Below are positions 1 to 9,794 of a stretch of DNA of 64,000 nt, in pieces. The notes beneath the pieces were generated by a model, which did no database searches, was not told the DNA's origin, and worked only from the letters and a program-made list of their open reading frames with translations. Position 1 is the first letter of the stretch. Every line of letters begins with the position of its first letter. The stretch is from Cerrena zonata (Eukaryota > Basidiomycota > Agaricomycetes > Polyporales > Cerrenaceae). The position numbers and the translations under genes were made by a program. The stretch lies in assembly GCA_038087015.1 (NCBI GenBank), contig JASBNA010000014.1, positions 186,001 through 250,000 on the forward strand. Direction: 5' to 3'.

Positions 1-527
1 GACTGACTCCTGCTCCGTGTTTGACGCTGTTTGTTTTCCTTCCTTTTCGGGTGCTTGACTCCCGGGACAAGTGACTCGCGAAGGCCCTTATAGACTGCCT
101 GACCCCCTTTCTTCCCATCACCGTAATCCGCCTCCACGCCCGTGCTCACCGCCAACAACAGCAATCAACCCGCAAAACTCAACACCAAACTCTCGTTCTA
201 TCTCGAAAGAGAAGAACATCAAGCCCGGATTGTCTTAGGTCTCTGACTTAAGGCGTCCACTACATCTCGAAGAGCCGAGATGTCCTGTTCATTCTACTCA
301 AAGTTCCCCCGTCAGTCCTCAAACTCTAGCAACTCCAACAACGTCGACTCGATTCTCTTGTCTGATTCTGAATTTACATCTATCTTTATTACCATCCCCG
401 CTGCCCAGCTTGTCCATGTTATCTAAATACACATTTTAATTTCGTCTTCTGTCTTCGTCCCGGCCAACTCAACCCCAGCTCAGTCTCTCGTCTCCACTTT
501 TTACTCTCCACTCCGACTCTATCTACT
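1..527 (+). other. Upstream region and probable 5' UTR of the cyclin gene
   Basis: No open frame here has coding character. The stretch from about 300 to 527 is rich in C and T (runs of TCTC and CTCC), as is common in fungal promoters and leaders just before a start codon. I see no convincing TATA box. It most likely holds the promoter and leader of the cyclin gene that begins at 528. Confidence 0.4.
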
Positions 528-2678
528 ATGCATGCCGTCTCCCACTCGCTTGCCCACAGAGGGCCTGGCGCTTCCCGCGCTAGGCCCCGTTGGCAACCTT
601 ATTCTTCTACTATCTCTCAAACCACTCCTCAGTCTCTCCGCCCCTCTCCCCAGAACTATCTGAATACCCCGTCTTCAATTGTAACACCATCCCCACCATC
701 TACATCCAGTCTCAATCCAATCCAATTATGCAATCCCGATCGACCCAGGAAGGTGCTCCCGAACCCACCGCAGAGCGTGCAGTATCGGGAGGCGCTTAAA
801 AACAGATATGTCACTCGGTTGGTTGGTACGTCCCTGTCCACGTTTTTACAGTATTGTTCCAAGTTCGGAGTGTATACTACAAATTCGGGATACTGACTAT
901 ATGCTTTTTCCAATTTTACAGATCAGGCTGTCAACTCCCTCTGCGATATCTGGCTTCCCGATGATATTCCAACTGTCTTCCGTACCTCCTCGCGCACCGC
1001 GTTTTCTGCCTCCCTCCCTTGTGATACCGCCGCCCCTCAACGTGATGCGCTTACACCCTCCCTTCATCGGAATATTCAACTCCCCTCTCCCCCAATTTCC
1101 CCCTCCAGCCAGCCCTCGCCGCCGAGTCCCCCCGCCCCCGTACAATTTACACCTTCCCTAATTTCCCTCGATGAACAATCTCCCTCAGAATCTTCCCGTG
1201 GGAGTCAAATCCTGACCATCAAAGGTTTCGTCCATGAAGTCCTCCGCAGGTCCCGTACTTCGACCGGAGTCCTCCAGACAGCTCTGTGCTATCTTGAGGC
1301 TATCCGAAGCAAGGTTCCGGAGGTTCTGCATAAGGAGAATTCTAAGACCGAAGGAGCCGACCTCTCTCCAGAAGTTGATGCCGAAAGCCGTATTATTATC
1401 GGCGAAGACATCGCAGAAGGCGCCATGTCCATCTCAGATGCAGATAGTGACAGTAGCCTGAATAGCACCGTTTATATGGCGCACTCTGGCCTGCCGCAAG
1501 ATGTCATCCCCACGGTCCGAATTGATGATTGTGATGAAGCTCCGTTGACTGCTCCTCAGACTCAAGTCTTCCCCTCGATGTCCCCGTCGTCTGCCCCGGC
1601 TGTAACTTCTTCCAACCCCAAGACACCGTCCCCAAAGCTTCCTCCTATGCCACCACTTCCATCGCCGCTTCTCTGTCCGCGCAGGACGTTCCTCGCTTGC
1701 TTGATTTTGGCTTCCAAGTTCATGCAAGATCGATCGTATAGCAATCGTGCTTGGGCTAAGCTCGCTGGGCTCCCCCCTCGTGAGATTGGCCGCTGTGAAC
1801 GTGCCCTCGGCGAAGCTCTTGAATGGCGTCTTTGGGTTGGCAAATCCCCGTCACCGAATGTCAACAGTACTGGACCGGCTACCAGGCCGGTCACGAGATG
1901 CCGGAGCGAGAATAACCTTGTCTTCGGTGTCAGCAGTTCTGCTACTCTTCCTGTACCCCAGGTCGGACCCCCGGCGGCGGTCAGTTGTAACAACGGCAGC
2001 AAGTTGTCTGGTCTCCGACGAAGTGCGACTGTGCCTAGTTTGGGAACCAACTCGGGACCTGTGCAGGATCCTTTTGTTCAGCACTCTCTCTTCCTGGCTT
2101 CCAGACCTTTCGAAGAACCAGAGAGCATCCTTCCGGAGTCGGCTCAAGTGGATTCACCCGCATCGATGTATGTCTCCCCGCCAACAATGTTCGTTACCCC
2201 TCCTCCTCCCGATCCTACCTCGGATCCATCGATGCTCCACCCCCAATCATTCGCCTCTATCTCGCAATTCTTCGACGAATTCTCGCCATCTCTGTCGACG
2301 CCGGGATTATCGTACTCCCCGATGTCAACGGCATCGACCTCCTCTTCCGACGATGGCGAACGTACAATCCAGATGTCTACTTTCATGGATCTCCCATCGT
2401 CCTTGTCTGGTCCTGGTTTTTCTGCTATGGCTTCTTCGGGTTATCCTGCTTATGCCGCATCAGCCAAGTTTGATCTCGCCGCCCAAACGGTGATGAACAC
2501 TAAGCCTGCTGCTGGCATGAATATGACTACTGAAAGAGGTCATCAATTGAACCAGAACTGGACTGGGGGCGTTGTGGATGGCTCTGCTATGTCGTCAAGA
2601 CTTCCAGGATTACCGCATTTGTACTCTCATCCCCCGGGTTGGATTCGAGTGACTCGAATTCACCGGTGGCACCGATGA
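528..2678 (+). CDS. Pcl/PHO85-type cyclin domain protein
   Basis: Exons 528-825 and 922-2678 give 684 residues. The intron starts GTACGT, ends TTTTACAG and splits an Asp codon (VTRLV|DQAVNSL). Proteins of this class bind and activate PHO85-like cyclin-dependent kinases. The cyclin fold is visible in pieces: YVTRLVDQAVNSLCDIW at about 93-109, a helix pair beginning LTIKGFVHEVLRR near 197-235, and RRTFLACLILASKFMQDRSY to RLWVGK at about 353-408. Roughly 115 residues of acidic and Ser/Pro-rich sequence interrupt the box between the last two pieces. The C-terminal 270 residues are Ser/Pro-rich and low in complexity. The start is the first ATG in a frame that splices cleanly into the cyclin box. 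The frame closes at 2678, but a second frame stays open to 2941 with similar composition, so the true C-terminus may lie further on. The cyclin family is fairly sure; the Pcl subgroup is inference. Confidence 0.8.
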
Positions 2679-4703
2679 AGTCGACAGGGGGTGTGACTCG
2701 TCTGAATACGCATCCAAGCTTCAATGTCAACAATCCCAATTCCAAGACCGGTACAATTTCGACTATGTCGAATGGACTATTCTCGGCGGCGACGACGTCT
2801 ATACCTGTGTCTATGCCTATGGTCATCGACCCGCCATCTGGTTTCGATTGTCAACATCAATTCCCAGGATACGAAGGGTTTTCTGCGTTGGTTAGCGGTA
2901 GTGCTATGATTACATCTAATTATTGGACTGAGACTTCCTAGCAAGGGGAGTTATGTGTTCTGGATGATAGATGGCCGTCGATGTACTCATTTACTTGTGT
3001 TTCATCTTTTTTTGTGTTCCTACTTACGATATACGGATTCTATTCAGATAACTTCTGCGTTTCTTTCATCTCTCTCCTACCTTCTACTTCACTGTATATA
3101 CTTTACCACTTTTCGCCTGACGTTGCTGTTGCTGTGCGCCACTTTTTACTTCACCCCTCTGATTTTTTTCTTCCTTCATTGTACATATCCACAAGCTTTC
3201 AATCACCGTTGGATGCTTTATGTCGCATGTGTCTCAATCTTGATTGTCTCCCCTCGTCTCCTCTTATGTGTCATGCTCATCATTTGTGTACTTGTGCTCA
3301 TGTATTCCTTCCTAGATTCTCTTTGCGTACTCTCTCTTGTGGGGTCCAGTTTGCGATGTCGGGACGGGTATGGAAATTTTTTCTTAACTTTTCTCTTCTC
3401 TCTCAGACTTTGTGCTTGTGCGTTTTGGTTTTCGTGTCTAGACCTCCCAGGTCCCCCTCCAGTGCGTTTCATATTTTATGTCAGTATATCGCCGGGCTCC
3501 ACGGAAAACGTAAACGATATCGACGCGGACGCCGCCATGGTACCACTGTACGTATGTACCCTCGAACTTTGTGAAGTTGAGTATCTTTCGATGTTAGCAT
3601 ATAAGGGATGTGTCCGTTATGATATGATATACATATTACAGAATCCCCTTTTTTAGGTTCGAGTTGCTAAGGAGCTTGACTCGAGCTTTATTTGTTGTTT
3701 TTGGTATCATTCAGGTACTAGTGTAATGATGATCGTTAATGGGTAACAGGTAACATGGGCACATTTGCATTCTAGCGATCTTGACAGATTGAGAGTCTAT
3801 CCGCCCATCGTGTAGTAGTATGGAAAGCCCGGGTGAGAGATGGGGTTCGCGGGCAATGCCATTGCTATCAGAATATTATGGAAGATGAGATACCCACTGG
3901 CAAGACATAAATAAACTTTACTAGGAACTACTAGTAACAGTACTCGTACGTGTTAGGGGAAGTGATGTATCGAATACGTCTGATACTGATGCATGTTCAT
4001 GTTGAATGTTGATGTACAATGCGGACTCACCGTAGGATCTTTCGTCTGTATGCGGTTTGGTACTTGTTTTTGTCAGAGGGAATTTGTTCGTGATGTTCCT
4101 TGGCATGCCAGTCGCTGGATTGTCGCTGATTTGTACCCCGAGACGGTGTTGACATCGCTTTTGTCCTTAACAGCGTGACTCAATGGAGGTAGTACATAAT
4201 AATAATTCCAATACATTACGAGACTTGGAGACGTATTTGGATATGTCTAGATGTCTAGATGATATATGACGTCGGCATTGCCTTGGGACTGGCAGATCGT
4301 ATGTTCATGTGCGCATATAGTCGTTTCTAGGGCTCGCTGCTAAACGGTACCGGTGAACTTTGAAACTGGGGTAGTATCCAATTCATCAAGTCGAAGCATT
4401 ATAATACATCGTACAGTACCGCTCGCTGTTTTTCCTGTCCGCTTCATATTTCATCGCGCCGCTTTCTCGATAGATTTGTAGTTAGTTTGTTAGTTTGTGT
4501 TTGGATGATAAATTTGAAAAGTCCATTCTGTCCCAAGTCCGTGTCCGCGTCCGATAAGTTCCAAGTCTCAAATACAAGTCATCCCTCATTGCTAAAACAA
4601 CGTCTCTCACGTCTGTCCGACTAGGAATTTTGTAATAGGACCCAAGTCCGAGATCGGGAATAAGGACTTCTTGACGGACTGGCATCATGATCGGAAGAAT
4701 GGT
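2679..4703. other. Intergenic region after the cyclin gene
   Basis: Positions 2955-3656 are very rich in C and T and read as a hydrophobic open frame on the plus strand, but this looks like a pyrimidine-rich 3' UTR rather than a membrane protein. From 3660 to 4703 I find no gene. A short direct repeat (TCTAGATG twice) lies near 4245-4262. The region separates the cyclin gene from a minus-strand gene ending at 4704, so the two genes are convergent. Confidence 0.4.
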
Positions 4704-5762
4704 TTATTCGTTGAAGAATTCGAGAGCGGTGTCCTTGGTTTGGATGGCTCTCCAGGTTGTAGGACGTCCATCCGCATCATGATTGCCCTCGTCTGTCCAA
4801 ATAGAATGGAACCTGACATCTTCCGTACCCTATATGCGCACAAATAACACCACAAAATCAGTCTTTTCCGCGTTTCTGCAAGTGTAGCATGGCTATAAGG
4901 TAGTACGTACCCGGTTAGGAGGATCGTGAATTCTGACATGGACGAATCCCTCTCCCTCCGCATCATTAACAGCAGGGAGTCTAATTTTGCCCAAGACGAT
5001 GGTTCCATAGCTCACGATGGCACTCCGGATCTCGACCAGGTCTTTCTCGAACTCGAAGTTGACGAGGTCATGATCGCTGATACCTTCAGCGCGAGACCAC
5101 ATCTTGGGTTCATGCTTGTCCCAGTGATGACGGGACTTGATGATCTCGGACTTGAGTTCCTTCTGCACAACGCTGAACGCTTCGATTGCTTTCGCGGTGG
5201 GAGCATGGGGATCGTTGAGGCTGATGACTTCGTTAGTAGCTATGTGTGTGGTGTTGCACGTTGGGTGATAATGTGCGTGGTTATGTGAATGTATGCTCTC
5301 GGAACTTTTTGAGAATATAGTACTGACCCATGATGCGGTTATGAAAGTGTGGTGTATGAAGGTTACGCGGATATGGGAGATAACGGTAAGGAGAGGGGAT
5401 AAGATCCACTCGCTCACCACCATCATATATCGATCTCCATATGATCGAGAACAATACCCCAGACGAAACTGGGGTCTGTTTCCAGGCCAAGCAAATTGCA
5501 TCTTCCAAGCAACCATGAACCTACCACAGTATTCTCGAGCTCATCCCTTCATGTCCTTCGTTCAAACCATCGAGCACTCGTCAGTATCAGTCGAAGGTTG
5601 GCTTCGGCGGAAGTAATTGCAAAATGGAGCATAACCGAACTCGCATATGGTTCGAAATGGGGGTGACCGACCAACGTGAAGCGTCGGTATGATCTTCGAC
5701 CCTTCCCATGCGTTTTTATCGCCTCGACATTCACATCCACCTGCACCTCTCGTACAGCTCAT
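4704..5762 (-). CDS. Conserved hypothetical protein, function unknown
   Basis: Read on the minus strand, three exons splice well: 5520-5328, 5239-4911 and 4829-4704. They join at HNRIM|ATNEV and DPPNR|GTEDV with correct phase and end LEFFNE. An upstream exon in 5762-5568 is needed to supply a start, because the 5520 exon has no in-frame Met; its exact donor is uncertain. The visible 216 residues are soluble and mixed alpha/beta in character, with acidic and aromatic stretches (SRHHWDKHEPKMW, FEFEKDLVEIRSAIVSYG, GEGFVHVRIHDPPNR, FHSIWTDEG). I see no signal peptide, membrane span or catalytic motif that I recognise. From memory it resembles an uncharacterised family common in Agaricomycetes, which would need a search to confirm. 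The gene converges with the cyclin gene and is divergent from the first aspartic protease copy. Confidence 0.6.
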
Positions 5763-6133
5763 TCAAAAAAACTACATTTCTCCCGGCGCACATGGCAGTG
5801 GGACAGAGAACAACGCGCCTTCTCATGCCTCCATGCAACTTCGCCCTTGTTGTGGGCAGTAACTCCCGTCTCTCCACGCGGAAAGAAGCGTCTTTTAGTG
5901 CTCCGAGTGCTTCGAAACCTATGTTGAGCTACTCAACCAGCATCGCATGACCATGATTACACTATTCCTGTCTCGGAAATCGCACATTTTGGCTTCCATG
6001 ACAGCTAAGCTGCCCTTGCGCTTCTTCATACGATTCACCTTCGGGGAGCCTGGGTACGCACTGTGGAGGGAAGTATAAAATGCCATGATGCAACGTTGTA
6101 CTTTCCTTGGAGACCTTTCCTGAAGCTGCAAAG
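5763..6133. other. Bidirectional upstream region
   Basis: This is the spacer between the minus-strand hypothetical gene and the first aspartic-protease copy. Apart from the TATA-like element at 6074-6080 I see no feature in it. Confidence 0.4.
6074..6080 (+). promoter_or_regulatory. TATA-like element of aspartic-protease copy 1
   Basis: TATAAAA lies 60 bases before the ATG at 6134. The surrounding GCACTG-GGAAG context is recognisably shared with the regions before copies 2 and 3, where the same spot reads TACAAAA (about 8126 and 14265). Confidence 0.5.
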
Positions 6134-7699
6134 ATGATGCTCTCGCTTTTCTCCTGGGTTGTCCTTGCGCTTTACGCCAACGCTGCTACCGTTGAGGTAC
6201 GCAAAGCACAGCCGGTGACGATCCCTCTGTCGTCCAGGAAGATTGCACCTGGAGAAGGAGTTCAGCGCAGAGCCCTTGCTGCAGCCAACCTTGGCTTGAA
6301 GGATTACTTCAATGGCACAGACCTTCAGTACGTATTTAGTCCCATACTTATTTAGTTGTATTCATGCTGACCAGAAATCGTCAATAGATGGTTTGGAAAC
6401 ATCAAGGTATGACTATGTCTATACTAGGTCTTGAGAAGGGAAATTGATCGAGCCCAATGCAGTCGGAACTCCTCCGCAAACCCTCAGCGTAGTCTTCGAT
6501 ACTGGAAGTACCTCGCTTGAGTTTGCCAGTGAGTAGTTTCAGTACCATTCTTCACAGATCTCGTTCTTACACTCGATCCCTTTATAGGTACACTATGCGG
6601 TGCCACATGTTCTCGCCAGAAGAAGTTTGACTCAACCAAGAGTTCAACTTTCACTGATGGCGGTCGAACCCAGAGTATTACTTTCGGTACTGGTGTTGGT
6701 GTTGACCCAGTTATTGGCAACAACTGGCAGCTTTCGCTCCGATCTGCTACAGATGTCGTTTCTATTGCTGGATTGAACGCTGGTCGCGTCAGTCTCTTCT
6801 TGATCACTAACCAGACCCCCACCTTTTCACCAGAACCCTTCGATGGTATCCAAGGTATGTTTTTATGACATACAGTTTGGATCAAGATATCAAACCTTTG
6901 TTCAGGAATGGGACCTCGTCTTACTGGCACTTTCGCTGGTCTTGCTAACCAGGGCTTGCCTGCCTTGTTCAGCATGCTCCTTACACCTAACAGTGTAGGT
7001 GGTGCTGAACTCACTCTTGGTGGTATCGACAGCACCAAATTCCAGGGTATGTCTGGTTAAATCCGTCTATAGTTGGCGAGCCATGCTAATGACTTTCTAG
7101 GTAACCTCGTTTACGCTGACAACGAGGAAAGCTCCTTCTGGGGATTGACTTCGTCAGCCATCACCGTCAACGGAAAGACCAGCACGACCCTCCGCCAGTC
7201 CCGCGAGTTCATTTTCGATAGCGGAACCTAGCAACATCATCTTAGGTACCTGCCTGATACCAAGGTGAGTATTTCCGTCATCACTTCACGATCCTTTTCT
7301 GACAAAGATACACACAGGCTGTCTATGCTCTCATTTCGCCCAACATCAAGGCGAACGCAGCTGAGCCCGGAACTTTCGGCATTCCCTGCAGCCAAGTATC
7401 GACTCTTCCTGCAGTGATCTCATTCACCTTCACCTCTCAATCCGGCCAATCGTTCGACCTTACCATCCCTAGCAGCGAGCTGAGTGTTGGTCCCTTCAGG
7501 TCCAACCCCACGTTGTGCCAGACCCTCATCAACGCTGATGACTCCTTCAACATCATTGGTGCAAGCTTGTTGAAGCACTACTACAGTGTTTGGGATATCG
7601 GAAACCAACGTATGGGTTTCGCACCTAATGGTTAGTTCGTTTTCTATTTTTAATTGCACAGTTCACTGACAACGAACGTTTGTTGATGTAGGATTCTAA
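6134..7699 (+). pseudogene. Aspartic protease (family A1, polyporopepsin-like), copy 1, with an internal stop
   Basis: Pepsin-fold protease, normally secreted. Exons: 6134-6327, 6388-6406, about 6453-6528, 6588-6854, 6906-7046, 7101-7264, 7318-7630 and 7692-7699, the last coding only GF and the stop. A signal peptide is clear (MMLSLFSWVVLALYANA), then a short propeptide. Both catalytic aspartates are present: FDTGST (from about 6499) and FDSGT (from about 7214). Directly after FDSGT the frame meets TAG at 7229-7231. The next 30 bases look scrambled compared with the expected SNIILPTADT segment, after which the frame recovers and runs to the natural end. At the exon 2/3 junction the usual acceptor (exon from 6463) would be out of frame; only an acceptor ten bases earlier keeps the frame. 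So the gene is nearly complete but probably inactive, unless these are sequence errors. Confidence 0.8.
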
Positions 7700-8027
7700 A
7701 CCTGTATCTTACGCTGTCTGTCGTTCTCACGAACAATGAAAAGAAATCAGAATCCACTGTCCTGAGGGGTTTTTCGTCATAAGTTCTATAAGTTAACTGT
7801 CTAAGTATCTGTCATCTTGCGTGGCTAGCGGAAAGGAGTCGTCCCCGTCGTCGTTGGCGCGACTCGTACGACTTCTTTGGCATTTGCGCCGGCGCCCTGC
7901 GTGAGGAGATGGCCGAACCTGCAAGCATCGTAGATATTATCCTGATTATCTCATGACCCACGTGCGGCCCCGCTCACTCTTGAAGAGTCTTGCTCGCTTG
8001 ACCTCGATACTCCTCCTATTCAAGGTT
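7700..8027. other. Spacer between aspartic-protease copies 1 and 2
   Basis: No gene seen. It contains the 3' flank of copy 1 and a GC-richer patch around 7830-7920 (CGTCGTCGTTGGCGCG and neighbours) without coding character. Confidence 0.4.
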
Positions 8028-8176
8028 GCACAGTATGCAGTCCTAAGGCCTAAGGAGTTGCACCTTACAGCTTCCATTAAAGTTATGCTGTTCCTGCGGC
8101 GTACATTGGGGCACTGAGTGGGAAATACAAAAATGTCTGCTCAAATGTCTTGCCTTCTCCAGAAACATTTTCCGTA
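8028..8176 (+). repeat. Duplicated promoter block, upstream of copy 2
   Basis: This block begins GCACAGTATGCAGTCCTAAGG and ends at the copy 2 start. It is homologous to 14164-14302 before copy 3, which begins GCACAGTATACAGCCCTAAGG. The shared order of words (CCTAAGG, TTCCATTA, CTGAGTG, TACAAAA) shows that copies 2 and 3 were duplicated together with their promoter. Confidence 0.65.
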
Positions 8177-9425
8177 ATGCTCTCGCTATTCTCTTGGGTG
8201 ATCCTCGCGATTTACGCCAAAGCCATAAATGTTGGAGTACAACCAGTCACAATTCCTGTCGTCCAGAAAAAATAAGGGGGTAAACGCAGAGCGCTTTCAG
8301 CTAACAATCTTGGTCTGAAAAGACTTCTTTAATGGAATAGATCTTCAGTACGTATACGTTATCTCATCTCATGTTCGTCTTGCTACGTTCACACTAACCA
8401 CAAAGAATTAACAGATAGTTCGCTGAGATTCAAGGTGTGTTGTGATAACGCCCAAGTCTGGACATCAGAGGTGACCATATACTATTTAGTTGGAACTCCT
8501 CCGTAAATACTTAATATAATATGTATTCGATACTGGTAGCAACGAGTTTGAATTTGCCAGTAAGCTTATTTCTCGAGAATTGTGAGAATTGCTAATCTGA
8601 GCTTTTTTAGGTACACTCCGTGGTACTGTATGCACCCCCAATCAGAAGAAATTTGACTCGTCGAAGAGTTCAACTTTCACTGACGGTAGTCTCATCCGAA
8701 GTCTTACTTTCGGCCAGTGATAAGAAAGATGATAAGATAGAGATAAGTAGATGAGTACAGGATATGATGATTGTGTAACCAGTAAGCTACGCGGGTGTTT
8801 ATACCTAAGGACTAGGTGTAGGCGGCGCTGAGCTCACTCAAGGCGGTACTTATTACACCAAATGCCAAGGTATGTACATTCCTCTAAAAACATATCACCA
8901 TCAAGACTCGTCGCTAACTATCTATATGAATCAGGAGCGTAAGTGACCGCGTCTTCTGGGTCCCCGCGTTCGTTTCTTGCTTTCTTTACCCTTACGCATT
9001 GTGTCTACGCAACTCAGTAGTAGTACAACTCCCACCCACGCTGACAATGCCGCGTCGCTACAAAAGACAATTGATTGGGATAAATAACAAGGTGACCTTA
9101 TCTCCGCTGACAACGAGCAAAATACCTTCTGGGAATCGACTTCGTTAAGCATATTCGTAACGGACGAACTGACGCTACTCTTTGCAAACCTCGCGAATTC
9201 ACTTTCGATAGTGATACGAGCAATGTCATTTGTCGACTGCTGATACTCTCGTATGTCTTTCAACCCCTTTCACATTCAATTTTTTGTAAACTGAATAATA
9301 CGCTCGTAGGTCGTCTATGCTCTAATTTCGCCCAACAGTACGCTGAACGCAGCGGAACGCGGAACATTCGACATTCCTTGCAACCAAATTTCTACTCTCC
9401 CCGCAGTTATTTCATCCGCTTTCTT
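8177..9425 (+). pseudogene. Aspartic protease copy 2, degenerate
   Basis: Same family and exon order as copy 1. The signal peptide is still readable (MLSLFSWVILAIYAKA). The first exon then breaks with frameshifts near 8265-8330. The exon 2 Tyr codon appears changed to TAG (near 8415). The first catalytic motif survives as FDTGS (about 8528). The block corresponding to copy 1 positions 6690-6980 is missing and replaced by purine-rich sequence (about 8715-8765). A stretch of about 200 bases with no counterpart sits around 8890-9090. The second active-site motif reads FDSDT instead of FDSGT (about 9207). The 3' end corresponding to copy 1 7430-7699 is absent. It cannot encode a working enzyme. 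Confidence 0.75.
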
Positions 9426-9794
9426 ATACGTCGCTGATACTAGAGTTATACATTCAACGGGTGGAGCCAGTAACGGCGTGAATTTCGCCTCGTATCCGGC
9501 GGACGCAGAGAATGTACACTGCGAAAACATAACCGGGATAGCATACATACGGAAGAAGAGATAAAAATACATTTTCAATTTTGCCATATAGGGAACGGGA
9601 AGGCTGTTGATTTTTCAACGTTCATTTATCATATTCGGTGGGTACGGTGCTAGTAGCGAATATCCTTTCGGGTCTTATCTGACTTACAGTGCTAGTGTCT
9701 TTCAGTCTACGCGCAAATATAATTACCGACAGTAGTACATCTTGGGTCGCATACATGATCATCATTGGCTTTAGTGTAATAATAGAAATCGATG

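Noticed and set aside
1562..2147. Long minus-strand frames opposite the cyclin gene
   Set aside because: They mirror the codon pattern of the cyclin exon, which has a recognised domain on the plus strand.
2955..3656. 233-codon plus-strand frame with many Leu, Phe and Cys, looking like a multi-pass membrane protein
   Set aside because: The hydrophobic look comes from a C/T-rich 3' region; overlapping frames are equally open and there is no conserved motif.
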